NCBI RefSeq assembly: GCF_030463565.1 | Contig: NC_134662.1 | Span: forward strand, 6,115,001 to 6,179,000 | DNA: 64,000 bases | Direction: 5' to 3' | From: Pelecanus crispus | Lineage: Eukaryota; Chordata; Aves; Pelecaniformes; Pelecanidae | In this document: piece by piece, positions 1 through 14,300 of the stretch | Position numbering within the stretch: the first letter of the stretch is position 1 | Layout of the letters: each line of letters begins with the position of its first letter | Program-made: the position numbers and the translations under genes | The notes under the pieces: model-generated | Told to the model about the DNA's origin: nothing | Database searches by the model: none | Seen by the model: the letters and a program-made list of their open reading frames with translations, nothing else

Positions 1-3000
1 AGATTACTGATATTCTACTTGTTATATTAGGCAGGAGAGGTCAGACCATTCTTTAAAATAAGTTACAGTAAACAAGCTGGGTAGCTGAGCCCTTCAGATA
101 TTTCATTACTGATGAGTTTTAACGTTAAGAGCTTCTATCATACAAATCTTGATGAAGGGAAAGATAAATGTGCTGTTTTTTAGCATTTCACTACAAACAC
201 GGTGTTTGTGCCAACTGACACAATGATTAAATATGATCCTCTCTTCTCAGAAATGAGGAGAACTGTAACCGCACTGAGCTCTCCGCCGCTGATACGAGAT
301 AAAAAGAGTCAAATCGTGTGTGGTTTCCTTCAGACCAAACTTGTGGCGTAGCGTTTCGTGAATGATGTTGTCCAAAGTCAAAATAATCTGTTTTGCCCAA
401 AGGTATTTTTACAGAAGACTCTAAGAGTGTATTTTTCTACAGAATAATAGCAAGGCTTCATTTATCCTTTGCACCGTGCTCGGCATTAGCTCTTTGTTAA
501 TGCAAGTAGAGGTCCAACGCCCCAGTATGGGCATGGGAATTAATAGGTGCCCAATTGCTTTCATTCGAACAATGGCTAAAGAGGCAATCCAGCTGTAAAA
601 CAAGCTGGATTTATGGCTTTTTCTAAAAATAAAAATTAATATTCAGGGCATTTTCCCACCACTGTGCCCCAGCCCCTCTGCCTGCTCCTGGGTGCTCCTG
701 GCTCGCTGCTCTTGCTGAGCGGTGCCACCGATAGCCCCAGACACGGGCTCAGCCTCGTGCAGCAGCGTAGGGCTGTGACAGCAGCCCCATTGCTGACCCC
801 TGCCGAAGCCACGGTGCTGCTTAACACAGAAAATGAAAAGCAGCTGCTTGTTTCTTTTCAAGAGTATCAGAAAAACAAGAAGAGGGTCTCCTCCCCATGT
901 GGGCCAAAGGCTTCTTCAGCCTTTTCACTTTCAGTCACCCCGATAGCAATAATTCTCTGCCTTTCTCTAAGGAGCTTGGCCAATTTATTTCACTGATGCT
1001 CTGTGAACCCGTGGGAATTAGCTACAACTGTTCTTCCCCTGTCGTAGACCAAAATAAAAGCAGTGACGGACTCACCCAAAAAAAAAAAAGAGGTGAAGAA
1101 TCATAGCCCCAGACACCTCGCTGCCCTGAGGGTGCTACAGACTTTGTGCTTTGCAGCCTCTCAAAGCCCTGCAGAAGGTTTGGTTTGCTAAATCTAAGTA
1201 GGATGCCTCACCCTTCTTGTGAGCAAAGTGCAGCCGTGCTCGCGCTTCCTTCGTAGAAAGCACTGACACCGCACTGGTAACTCCAGCTAACAGCAACCGC
1301 TTTTGCCAGGCTCCACCAAAACATGAGCCCTCACTCGGCACAGCTCAGTCGAGCCCCGTTCCCCAAGCTGCAGCACGTTTCTCCCAAGCCCCTTAAGCTC
1401 GGCTTTGTAGGACACGGGCTCAGTGCAGTGCCCTGCTGTGCAAATACCCTCTTCGGCAGCACCTGGGGAGCCTTGGAGAGCAGTGCTCACACTGCCAGGA
1501 ATAAGATCTTGGAGGAAATTTGTTGTGACCGACACCTGCTCATGCCTCCTGTGCCCTGAGATGGCCCCGTATCCGCGATACGGTCTTGAAACCTTTCCTC
1601 TGCTTAGGGAGCTTTTTAATGGCTCTGAACTGAAGGCTGTGGCTGATGGGCTCCAGTGCAGGGCACAATTAAACGTTGGACAATAAAAAGGCACGCTGAG
1701 AGCCTCCCTTCAGAAATGCACTATGGAGGCAGGGAAAAGCAGCTGTAACATTTATATTCTCTCTCACTCCATGGGTATGGGGAGAGGAGATGGTCAGAAG
1801 CCAGGAGACGTGAGGCCAGCATCCCCCACGCAAGCACGAAGCCAACAGCTTCTAACCCATATGGCAAAGGCTAGGGTAACCAATGTCCTGGAGGAGGGAA
1901 AGGGGAAAATACCTGGTACTCAGTCCAAAAAAGAGGCAGCATTTCCAGCAACGGGCTGTGTATGTGGCTGGAGGGCAGGGAACAGAACATTTTTGGTACC
2001 AGCTGCCCAGCAAGGCAGGACGGGACCTACCATGCGCCGTCATGCCTTCCCACGCTGCTGGCTTCCCCCGTGCCCTTGCACGACTGCCACTCTCACCCGG
2101 GATTCGTGCAGGAAACGTGGGTGAGAAGTTCTCCGAGAGCAGATGTAATCCTGCCGCGGGCTGCCCACGGAGGCACCCGGGCACCAGCCTCCCTCCGCGC
2201 GGCGTGTTGACTCAGCGCGTGGTGCCCCGCTCTCGGTCGGGGACGTCCCATGGCACCTGCAGGAAATTTAAACTGAGTGTGGAGGTGTGCGGCTTGCTGC
2301 GAGGGCAGGAGCTTTGATGAACTCAGCAGGGGAAAAAACCTCTAGGAAGGATTACGCTGAAGTTTTGGAGGCGAGGGACCGCTGTGGTCCTTTATAGCGT
2401 CACCTTTAACATAATGCGCTGCACAGAGCCCACGCCAAGCCCGTGGACCTGAGCTGCTGCAGCAGCAGCTCTGGGGCCGCAGCTTTTGGAGAAGGTGCAG
2501 CTTTTGGAGGAGATACCCCTGTCTTTGTGCAAAAGCCTCTGAGCTCTCCCCCGCCTCATTTCTTCCAGCAGCAAATACACACGCGCACACACACATGCTC
2601 TCCGCTGGAAGCAAACGCTTCTTTTCTAACTTGACTTTGCTTAGCTTTAACTTCCAGCCATTGCAGCTGCTGTTTCTTTTCTCTGCTGAATTCATGTTCC
2701 TACCCCAATTAAAAAAAAAAAAAAAAAAACCTTGTGTTTGCTACAAAAAAATTTCACTTCATTAATCTAAACCCCTCTGGCTATACTGTCACAAAATACT
2801 GCTTGGAAAGAAGAAAGCTGCTTTGCCACTACTGCCTCGGAGAGCTCGGTTACTCAAACACTTAAGTCAGGAAGACCAAAATGTTCCCTCCTTTCCCACC
2901 ACCTCCACCAGCATGTTGCAAGAGTGAGCAAGAGGGAGAAAAAAGGCTCTTACAGTGCCCCATCTATGCACTGTGTCAGTCCCGCAGAAATAACTCCTGT

Positions 3001-6000
3001 GGTCATCAGCCCCTGACATTTTTGGTATTTGACACAATACACAGAGATAAGTTTAGGGACACAATTTTGCACGGCAGTCCAGAGCCATCTGAGCGCTGCA
3101 GCTCCCTGGCTCTCGCAGCACGGCGCTGGATTTGCCCAGAGATGTCAGGACGTTTTGGGACAGCACTGCCCGGGCAGGCGCGGCACGGACCGGCATCGGC
3201 AAGGGATGCTGCTTTGTGCCAAGTGAAGGCTGCGTGACCAACCGAGTGCTGAAACGAGCCTGCCAGCTGCGGAGGGTTTTCTTTTGTGTTACAGAATGCA
3301 AAGAAAAACAAAATCCTGACTTTCCTTATGGTAGAAGTCAGTCTGATCGATGACAAAATGATCCCTTTGCTATATCTACCAAAGAATTTGCTATATAGAA
3401 ATAACACCGATTTCTGAAGTCAAGGGATGTTTAAGAAAAATTATACTAAGAGTGGAAGTTGGAAAATCTGACTTCGGGAACTCTACAAAAGCAGCCATGG
3501 ATTAGTGCAGTAAAGGTTGTGTAGCACTGTTTATTCTGAAGGATTAAAACGAATCCCCAGTTATTAGAATTTCTCATGATGCACTTTTTAGGACAAATTT
3601 TGGGCCATCATCATGCTGGGGTTTTGCTGTTGTCGTTTCTCCTTCTCGGTAGTTACAGTTACTTTGGATCAAAACAGTGACAGCAGCTATGGAAAAAAAC
3701 ACTCCAGCTTTATCAAATGGTCTGAAGGAGGTTTGCTATAATCAGCGAGTGGTGTAATTCTGTACAGAATATTAATTGCAATATTGGCCCCCTTCCAGCT
3801 CAGCTCTTTACAGCTCCATTTAAATGCTGTTTGCTCTGATCTAATAGTAGTTATAGATGTTACTGCACTTTTTTGCCATTAACTGCATGAGGCAGAAGGG
3901 CTGTTCCTTTCAACACATAGATCATTCAGCACACAGAACACTTCTTATTTCAGAGCCCAAATATAACATTTTATCATCTAGTGAATCTGAAATTTGCTTG
4001 GATGAAGCTCAATCCTGCACCATAGAAGTCTGTGAGTATTTATCGAAAGCTAAACAAGGCCTGCATTGATATGATTTATGGATTCGTTGTTTATTTGCTA
4101 AAGGCTTCTTTACAAGACTTATATCACCATGTTAATTACTTTAAATATGTCCGTCTGCACTCAAATAATAAAAATATATGTATGAACTGTAATGAAATAC
4201 CACCCTGAACCGTGCAGGGCAAGAAAAATCATTCATGCTGCAACTATAGCAACTACTAAAATAGCAAAGCACACTGATTTCTGACATGAACCTGTTCCTA
4301 ATGTCCAAAAGACACTGTGTGCTGCAAGCTTTATATACCAGCTCCCAAAATATCCGAGTCCTGATAGGATGAGAAAATACTGTCATGTTCTTGCACCAGG
4401 CCAATTACAAAGCTGTAGTTCCTGTGCTGGTAAAGATGTTTCCTGTTGATAACGCAAAAGGACAACATAGCACTTAGCTGCTAATGTTATCTGGGACCCT
4501 TGTGACCTCTCGGAAACTTGAACAATTGCAGAGTTCACAACACGTAGAAGCGTTCTGTCTTGTGCTTTTGTTTTAATAAATAAGCAAGAAAGAAAATAAA
4601 CACTCGTTCTGCAGCCATGTGCTCGCTATTGGTCAGGGAGCAATTAGAGGTGGCTGGAACCTAGAAGAGAGCTCAGCTCCGTTAGCAAAGGGTTCCTACC
4701 TCTGGCGCTGGGCAATGCTTGACTGATAAGTCCTTTTCTAAACAAATACAGTGAAAAGGTGGAATTTTACACGGCAATATTTTCTTTTGTCAATTTTAAA
4801 CATACTCCTTTTCAACTTTATAGACTGTTTTTTTACGTTTGAAGATGAAGAAACAGTTTTCATTTGTTTGTAACGTTGGCATGTCTAAGCAGACCTCATT
4901 CATATCCTTTCCCCCAAGCTTTTTCTCCAACTTTTACACTGAAGGCTCTTAAAACTCTTCCTGTCTGTGTAGCTGCGTCCCATCTCCGTGGCTAGACCGC
5001 AGCACTCACTGGTACACAGCCTGGAACGCAGCCCTCCAGGGGCTTTAAGGAAGAACTTCATGAAAATATGAAACTGCAGCTGGATTTGGGTATTATATTA
5101 CCTCTTAACTGTCTGTTTCTAAAGCACAGTTGAGATCTCCTACCCGACGCCCAACTGGCATTTGCCAGCCCACTCACGAAGCCTTTATGGCAACACCTCC
5201 TAAATCTTGATACTACAAGAAACCCAGTACCTCTGCCGTCTCCTGGACTTGATGGGATTCTCGACTCCCTCATTCCCTGCTGCTGCAGGAGCACGCTTAC
5301 GCTCCCCGGAACATGGGTAGGAAACAGCAGCTTCTACACACACTTTAACTAAGGCTGAAAGTGGGAAAACCCCGAGTGAGATTTGTCCTCCTCTCTCCGA
5401 TTTGGAGCATAGGCTCGATGCCTGGTTGCCCAACAGTGCAATCCAGAGCCTGCCGGTAAGGAATCGCTCCGCGGAGCCTTCCTTGTGATCCAACAGGTAC
5501 ATCAATGACTTGGCTCTCCCAGTGGCTTGGAGATTCATAAATAACAGATTTATGGATTTAGCAAGTCTGCCTGATTTCCCTAGATACTCCTCTATCCTTC
5601 AAAATCCATGGTGCAACAACCATGTTGCTCCAGGTGGGCTAAGAAAGTCTCAAATCAGGTATAGGATGCTCCTTACGAAGGACATTTTTAAAGCCCTATA
5701 ATTGAATATTTGGGCTTTAGTTCTGTGCTAAGGGTGAGTCCTTTCAATGCTGCCCAAAACAGCCCAACCGCTTTTCACCTATACCTGCCCAACTGGAAAA
5801 GCAGAGATAAAACTAGTCAGCGTTTTTCCTTGCTCAATTGTTATTCCTGCTGGAAAGAGGCAGAACTTCTCGCAATAGTTTCCTTTGAGCGGTGCTTATT
5901 CACAGCAAGTCACAGTGGGAGAGGGTGGGAGGCAGAGTTCATTCATTTTTGTAGCATAACATAGAGCAGATTGTGTTTGGATTTCACTAGATATTTGTTG

Positions 6001-9000
6001 TTTTACGTTTCTTTGCTTTATATTGGAGAAGGGCCTGCAACAAAACTTTGATCCAAGGTACAAATCCACAGCCAAGATTTGAACTAAGCCTACAAAACTT
6101 TCTCCAGAACGGGCCGTAGCCCAGCACGCTGACTTTGGGAGCATCTTGTTCTTCACGTTGCTGATCATTTGATACAGGCCTGTTTCTGCTTATTTATTTG
6201 ACCATCAGCCTGCAAATGAACTTGGAGGCTCCAGATTCTAGTCCATAATTTTTTGAGAATAACCCAGAGTAATTCCACCTACAGCACAACGAAGTTGCAT
6301 CAGTGCAATGCTGCAACTGCCAGGGCAGTCAACGAGACCAGAATGAGCATAAAGACATGCTGGCAGCTCGAAGGGGAAGGAGGAGAGGAAGGAGAGAGAG
6401 ATCATAAGGTTAAGCTGGGCATAATTTCTGATATTAAACTCAAAATTACCCAAATCCTCCGGTTCAACCAGTCTGCCAACAACCACAGAGCGGCAGAACA
6501 GCTGAAGTGGGAAAAGTGGCTTTAATCTTCCTGTGCGATGCCATTGATTTTGTAAGCTTATTGACAAACCCAATTTCAGATGGCTGTTTGCACCAAGTTC
6601 CTGGGAACTTAGCCCAGAACACGTCCTAATAAAACAAGAACCCTTCATTTTCAGGAGAACAAACACGGAACTGAGCTTAGCTACAACTCCTATCTTTAAA
6701 AACACATTACGTTTTTCTGTTTAGGAACCGGCGCACAAGGAACAGAGCCGGACTCGCTGCTGCCCAGCGCAACGGTCGCGTCGTGAAGAGCCCGCAGCCG
6801 GAGCTGGCCACGACCCGCACGCAGACCCCGTGCTGCCGAAGCCAGAGATCAGAGTTACAGCCCAGTTCGCCAGCCCCGGGAAGGGAGGAAACACAGAGGG
6901 ACCCAAAGTCTTTAACTAATGCGCTAATAACAAGGTGAAAAGGGAACCTCCTCCATCTGACTGCCGCGCGAGATGTGACTAACTGCGCTTTCATAAACGC
7001 TGAGTCAAGACAACGTGCCGTAACTACAAGAGAAACAAGTTTTATCTGTGCGTAGGGAGGGCATGACTTGTACAACGCTCCGGATTGCACAAAATTCAGT
7101 GGAAAAAAAGGTTTACGATCGTTCATGATTTCAGTACAACTTCTCCTGTAGCACAAATGACATCGCTGTGTAATTAATTACCATAGCAATTAAGATTATT
7201 CATATTGTCCCTTAACTTTGCTCTCTCACGCTATTTTCTGCAAGGCCATCAACCCTCATGGTGCCAGAGCTGCTGAAATTACAAACAACAGTGGGTGTCA
7301 ACCACAGAGGGGAAAAAAAAGCGCTGAACGAATTGCAACATACGGCATTTGGCACAAGATAAAGATAGAGGTGCCAAGGTTTAGCCCATTTCTCATCACA
7401 GAATATAAATTCAGAAATAAACAGGTGCAATCTCTTAACCCGAGACAAATCCACTATGGATGAAGTCTTATTGCCTCTCTTTGTGCGTAAGAATGTTTTA
7501 TAGACAAAAGCAGCTCAGATTAGAGTCGGGAAGCAAACACAAGCAGTCCAAACAGGCATAAAGGACGGCAATAAGGAAGGAAGAGCAGAAACACGTAAAA
7601 GAAAAACAACGAAAGGATCTGCCCCGCTGGAAGACAGAGGTGGAATGAAGCTTCTCTAATGCACCCATTTTACTTGATTGGGAGGTAGGTTCTGGCTTCT
7701 TTAATCGAGACAAAACCATTTTTTTCTAGAGGTGACCAAGTGGGGAAAAAAAAAAAAAACAAACCAGATAGTCTCTGTCGTATGTCATATCAAACAGGAG
7801 CTCTCAGACCACCGGCCGAGTCTGGGTCATTTGTGACCCAGCAATGTCCACCACCACCAACATACAACTCCGAGCAGCTGCTTCTGTGGCACCGCAGAGT
7901 GGCTCATGCCGTCCCTTTGCACCGATGCCCTCTGCTCGGCTTTGCAGCATTACAGAAACAAGAACATTAAGAGAAAGCTGTCAAACTAAATAGGGAAGTT
8001 ACTGAACTCCAAAAGCCCATGAATAAGTCTAAAAAAAAAAATTATTTACAGTTTTTGGTTTTTTTTTTTTTTTTTAAATGAACTCAGAGGCACTAAAATA
8101 GCAGCACCTTCCAAATCAGAAGACACATTTTGTACAGGCAGTTTGCGCGCCTCTCTGCGATGAGGGTGGCAAGCCTGCAGCGAGCTCAGCTTGCCATCTA
8201 CTGGCAGAGCGGCCCGGGAGCGGAGGAGCAAAAAAGTAGTAGGTTGGTGCAACCTTTCATTCTAAGAAAGCCAAGGTATCAGATGCACACACACACCACT
8301 ACAGGAAACAAAGCTGCGTATTTACTCCAGTGCGGGAGTGCCGCTGACGCACCCCGAGGACCAGCTATCTAATCAGTCAGCAATTAAAGAACGCGTAGAT
8401 GAGGCTACAGGTTTGCTTGCCTGGGGAGGGAGAGGGGAGGATGCTTCCTGCAATATTGTGAGCCAGCAAGTCTGTGTTAGAAGATAGAGCAGGGGAAACA
8501 CACTTAAACTTGCTGAGAAAAAAAACATAGCCTGCTTCCCAGCTTATTACAAAAACAAGACTGCGGAGGACATTTAAACATTGCCGGCTTAGTATTAGGA
8601 ACAGACGTGTGTTTTCAGAGACGCTTAAGAAGTTGTCTTTTAATGTTCCAAATTCAAGGTAATGCAGCTATGAAACCACATTGAGCCGAAAACACAGATG
8701 AGGCGCTTTACTGCTTATTTGAATTACGCAAATTGTCTTTTAAAAGCACTTTATATTAGGCACTTAACTGTAACATAGTGGCAGACCATCAAATTTACAT
8801 TTTTCCACATTAGGCAAGAGAACAGAAGCCACCGAGGTAAGAAAGATTTAGCAGTTGCTCTAAGAACAAACCTTACCCCCAAACCAGTCACTCCTTGAAG
8901 AAGAGCGAGCGCTGGAGTAGTGCCACATCTCTCTGTTCCTGCCTTCAAGCCCGTGTGAGCACACAGGGACCCTACCTTTCACCAGCAAATGGAAGAAAAT

Positions 9001-9270
9001 GTGAGGTGGTTTTTTTGCTTTCTGAAATAGAGGGTGCTAATGAGCACTAATGCGATGGTGCATAGGTGAATTTTGCAGAGAACAACAGAAAAGCAAAGAT
9101 TTGTCAGTATTTGGTAAAGGGATCAGGAATATGAATACTTGCAGCTTTTACGAAGTTCAGTTCCACTTATCCAGGCCTTGTATTAGAACAACTGAGGGTA
9201 CTCTAAGATTACAGGCTACAACTTGCTGTAGATCAAACTGAAAAAAGAGCAAGTGAAGTGCAACTGATTC
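1..9270. other. Intergenic region, no gene recognised
   Basis: About 9.3 kb of mostly AT-rich sequence with many short unrelated open frames and none resembling a known protein. In human the next gene beyond AP1M1 on this side is KLF2. No zinc-finger coding sequence is visible here, so KLF2 (if conserved) lies outside the window. Small CpG-richer patches occur near 2130-2260 (with an AP-1/NF-E2 type TGACTCAGC at about 2209), 6725-6890 and 8140-8240. They could be regulatory, but nothing in the sequence proves it. Poly-A/T runs occur near 2711, 7747 and 8058. Confidence 0.6.
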
Positions 9271-9285
9271 AAAGACTTTTTGCCC

Positions 9286-9291
9286 TTTATT
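9286..9291 (-). terminator. Probable AP1M1 poly(A) signal
   Basis: TTTATT on the plus strand reads AATAAA on the minus strand, followed in the transcript direction by a T-rich stretch. It would give AP1M1 a 3'UTR of about 2.1 kb. ATTAAA variants nearer the stop (about 9.5 and 10.48 kb) are alternatives, so the true end is uncertain. Confidence 0.4.
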
Positions 9292-11380
9292 ACTTCCTGG
9301 ACAAGCCCGGCTGATGCCCCATCATCAAAACAGCATCAAATTGTGACAAAATATGAGAAAACACTGTTCTGGTCCGCAAGATACAATCTTCAAGAGGAAA
9401 ACAGGTGAAGCTATTAAGAGTCACATTTTACAGGCAAATAATTAAAGTGAACACTTTGAAAGAACAGAGTCATCAGAAAGTGATTTGTCAACCAATTACA
9501 GTTTTAATATAAAAATTTTTAGTCCATTCATAAGCTTGATTGTTCAAATGAAAATGAGTAGTGGAACCAAAATCTTGAACAAGATCATTTACCTTGTTTC
9601 AACATCAAGCTTGTTGGGTGACAAACACAGTAACCTTATTCCAGGACAGATGTGTCCACACCTATCGTTGCCTAACCAGCTGCCCGGGTATCGCCTCGAT
9701 ACCTTCAGGTATCAGTCCTTTCCGAGGCAGATCTTCCTGTAACGTTACAGCAGCTGCATCTCAGGGGAATTTAGTTGATTTTTTGCTAATAGCATATACT
9801 GTGTACACAAGTATATCTCTATATATAGTCTACAAGGATTTAGTGGGGACAAGAACTGAAATATCTTCTCAATCTTGTGGGAGAGTCAAGGACTGTCAAT
9901 GGAGAGGTATGGAGAACCTTGTGCAGTGTATTACATCACATTTACAGACATACATTTAGATTTTGATGGTTTAAGTTTAGCATCTGTCAGGAATACTAAA
10001 TTCAAACCAAAACAGTCTAAAAATTGTTTAAAGAAAACACTGATAACCAAGAAAATGTTTCTGAAAAATCAAAATAACTATGTATACACTAGGTAGCTTC
10101 TCAGAAACAAATGAAACTGCATGCAAAAAAAAAACCAACTACCTTTAAGTATAACATTCTGAACTGTTATCCATTCTGCCAGGAAGTTATACTAATAGTT
10201 GTTTACAAACAGAAAAGACTGAGAAAGAAAGCATCCCCCTTAGAGCAAATAAAGTTAAACAATTCTAGCCAACTATAACAAAAAAGGGAAGTATTTGCCC
10301 TAAATTAACACAAAGGCAAGCTGGAAGAAAGATGGCAACTGTATTTTTATCATCCTCTTCAAAAACAACAATCAATTTTCAGGAAGAGGTTGGAGTATAT
10401 TACTACTATCTGGAAAAATAACAATAAAAACCCAATCTTCCTACCAAGTTTCATCGCCTCCAAAACTGTTTTGGTCCTTTTTTTTTTTAATAATTAATCT
10501 AAGGTCTTATGCCTACATATTACAGGTTTGAACTTGTTTTACAAATAGCAATTAAAAAAAGGCAAATACTAGTTAATTGGCATAGGGTTTCCATACCCTA
10601 GGGGTATCACACGGTTGAAACTCTCCAGTCTGCAGCTCGACTGACTTGAGCTAGCAATCATCGTGCTTCCACAGAGGTGCTCCCATAGACGTTTACTCCT
10701 GTAATCTCTTGTTCTCAGTTAACTTAGTCTTTAACAAACCCATCTCTGTTTCCAAACCCTTCACTTGAAGTTGTTCTGTCAGATTAATTGGTTTGAAACC
10801 ACGCAAAAAGCGCAAATAGTATTTTCGGACTTCAGATAGTTTTAACTCCTATTCCATAAATGTTTATAACTTAACAGAGCTTTGAATGAGTTAAGGCACC
10901 CATGTGCGCAGAAAAAAAATAAATACCTTGGGCTAAATACAGCTAAGTGTTCAGCAGTCACTTAATTGCACAATCGTCTCCCTAATTTGTAGCATAACAC
11001 TGCCAACATCTGTAGAGATCCTAAAATGCGAATACTAGAAACTTTGCAACTGTAAGGGACAAGGCATTGACGAGACGTTCTCAAGGTTCATTCTGTATTC
11101 CTGGCTCCTCAAGGTAACTGCTATTCCTAATGTAATTAGCATTTAGCAGCAAGATCAGCACGTTCTAAGAATGAAATAAATATTCACACAATCAATACTA
11201 ATGGTTCAAATGCTCAAACACATTATTGAAAACAGTAATTTTCCAATCTTTCTCCTGCCAATCCAAGATTGCAGAAACAAGACCCTTGGCAACAACATTC
11301 ACAGCTCTCAGTACCACAGAAGCTTCTGCAAACAAATTCTAGGCCTGAAGTTTTGTCGTCTGTGGTGCTTACAGGGCGTT
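9292..11380 (-). other. Probable AP1M1 3'UTR
   Basis: AT-rich sequence with no coding potential between the AP1M1 stop codon and the candidate poly(A) signal near 9.29 kb. Its assignment as UTR is inferred from position. Nothing else was recognised in it. Confidence 0.4.
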
Positions 11381-14300
11381 TTACTGTGTTCGAAGCTGGT
11401 AGTCTGTAAAGGGGAAAAAAAACCCAAAAAACAGTTTTAGTAAATTGTCTCACCAGAAGTAGTAAAGCAGATCAGCAAATTGGGATGAAGTGATATAAAA
11501 TAAAACCAGATCTTTGCTTAGAAGCTCATGATAATGAGCTCTAAAGCGATTAAGGTAATTGCAGGCAGTCATGCTTCCATGCCAGAAAAAGTTAGATCAG
11601 AAAAACAACAAAAAGCAAAAAACCGAACAAAACACCCCACCACTTTTACTTGCTAACAAACTAGTATCTTTCAGTAGACAGCATCTTACACATCTTAAAG
11701 CTGGCAGAATGATGTGTGAGCAATTTCTTTTTAAATTTACATTCCAAAAATCTCAGCGAATCCCAGCTTAATTACAAAATACTTGAACAGCATTACTGAA
11801 CTATCCCATGGGGTATTTCATTAGGACACCAAAAAAGGTGACTGCAAAAAGCAGCATACCTTAATCTAATGTGTATCTAAACCATATAGTTTAGTACTCA
11901 AGAATACGAGCAAAAAGGTTTTGTGTGTTTCAATTTGTAGGTGTACGCTGGAGAAACAAAACATGCAAGTTGGAGATGTCTACAGTCTATTGCCTTCCAT
12001 TTACCTCCATTCTGGGTAATGTAACGAACCCACGGGAGAGCCTGGTAGCCACTCTTCTCAATTATCTTTAAGTAGCGAACCTGGAAAGAAAGATACGTTA
12101 AGAAACAGTCTCCCATGTCAGCCAAGCAGCGTTTAGCAGAAAAGAAAAAAAAAATTTTTTTTTGGTCAAAAATGTTTTATGGATAACATTGAAAAGGAAT
12201 CAAGACAATGAGAAAAACTGTGTGTTTAGAGCCTAGCATGTTAACGTACCAGTATTTTTATTTTCAACTACTAACCTGGATTCCTGAAGTGGTGAAATAT
12301 GGAATCTCAAACTTTACACTAATGGGAGGTTTTCCTTCCTTATCTTCAGCTTCAACACTCGGAAGTCCAAAGTGAGCTCTCATCAGGTATTCTTTTCCAC
12401 CCTACCCAAAAGGGACAGATTTTTTGTTTCTTGAAACAAAAAAATAAAAAAAACCTTGCAACAATACAAGTGGTTTTCTTAATGTCAAACTGCTGAACTC
12501 CAGTATTCATTTCAGCTCTTCTCTAGGGCTTAAAAGTGAGCATTCCTTTATATTTTAAAAATACTTTTCTGTTTAAGGATGCAGGTCAGATTAGGACCAG
12601 CCTGAGGCATAATTCATTTTGTTCCAGCCTCATACTCAAAAGACAAGGGTGCTGCTGACCATCCTCATTAAACGGTGACAGACAGCTCTACTACCACACC
12701 ACGAGCATTTGAAAGAGCTCATGCTCATGGAACCACCCAAGAAGCACAGTCTGACAAACTAGAACAGCTGCTGCTAGATCTAGGCCAAGGGATTACACCA
12801 TCCACAGACATGGCTCAAAAATCTGCTCTCTAACCTGGTTCTGAAAATTATCCCAGTTAAAAACAATAAAAAAAACCCCCAACAGTATCTCCAGCGTTTA
12901 TTAGCAAGTTCCAAGCCTTCATGTAAGGAAAAAGAGGAAGACGCCAGCCAGTACTACTTGTCTGATACTGTCAGAATTTGCTTTAGGCAGAGTCTGAACA
13001 TTCATAAAATATTAACGTTAAGCAATTATCACACTATTAGGTGATAAGACTAAAAATAACACTTACTGGAAAAGATTTAATGGACCAGACAATTTCACTG
13101 TTCTCTGGAACCCATTTGACACTTCCAACAGTGGTTTTAAACTTTGGCGAGTCTGCATCATTTGGAACTGGAATGTGAATCTCCACATTGTTGGCAGTTG
13201 ATCTACGCTTAAATTGACTTTTTGCCTAAAGAAGGGAAAAAAAAAAAGTCAGAAGAGCAGGGCTCTAAATATTTCCATTATGCAAGTGAGTTCAGAGCTG
13301 CGAGACACACAATTCCCCGCCACCCCGATCTACATACTGAGAAACAGAACTGTAACACAGAGATTGTAACTTACGAATAAAGTTTTCAAAAAGATGCAAG
13401 TCCCACAGAAACACTAAATACTTATACAAAAATGCACATGCTGCTGGTCAAGCTTTGAAACCAAATGAAAGAGAAGACTAAAATTAGTCATAATTATTTT
13501 AGAACTTCTGACCTTGATCATGTACTCAATGCGGCTGTGGGAATGTTTTTCAATCACAGACTCAATCCAGATCAGCGGTTTTACCTGAGGGGGAAAAACA
13601 CTTTAACAGCTGTAGGTTTTACTTTGACACAGTCATGAAAATGTTGCTTCCCCTAAAGCTATACTCAACATGTGAACCCCACGGAAAACAGAAAGTCTGT
13701 GGTGTTTGAAATGACAAACAAGTTGTGTTTTTCTTTAAAAAAAAAAAAAATATATACAAATGAGCAAGCACTGATATACCAGTGATGAAGTGTTACAAGA
13801 ATTATAGGCTTAAAAGTGTATGTCTCAGATTAATCCCTAATAACAAACACTTGCATTCCAAAATATTTGATAATTTAACACACTGGGGACTGAACTATGA
13901 CAAGCCCTAAAAATAATTCAAACTACTGCCCTTAAAATAAAAAATACTGAACTTTTCATTTGTTGTTTCCTGTTGCACATTATAGACTTGTCTATACAGA
14001 ATTTTTCCTTTTTTGAAAGGAAAGCTATACTTATCACTGTGGATAGCACTCTAATGAAATTAAATGACATAAATACTGTTGTTGTCAAGCACAATGAATT
14101 GATACACTGACATTTCATCATGTAGTTAGCTTAAAAAACTCATCACAGGAACGGTATTTCAGAAACAGTTTCAATAGTAGTTGAAAATATAGAGACTTAT
14201 TGCCAAGTTACTTCTAAACTCATTCTTACTTCCTCCAAAAAGAGCGAGCACAAAGCTTTGCTATTAACAGTTAACTTGAAAACCACTATGCTGCCCATAC

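Noticed and set aside
664-996. A 110-codon plus-strand frame with a leucine-rich, signal-peptide-like start
   Set aside because: No similarity to a known protein, no splice or promoter context, and overlapping frames on both strands. It is probably chance.
8240-8252. TAGGTTGGTGCAA, identical to 13 bases of a mariner-type terminal repeat
   Set aside because: No further match on either side and no paired inverted end was found. Thirteen bases is too little to call a transposon.
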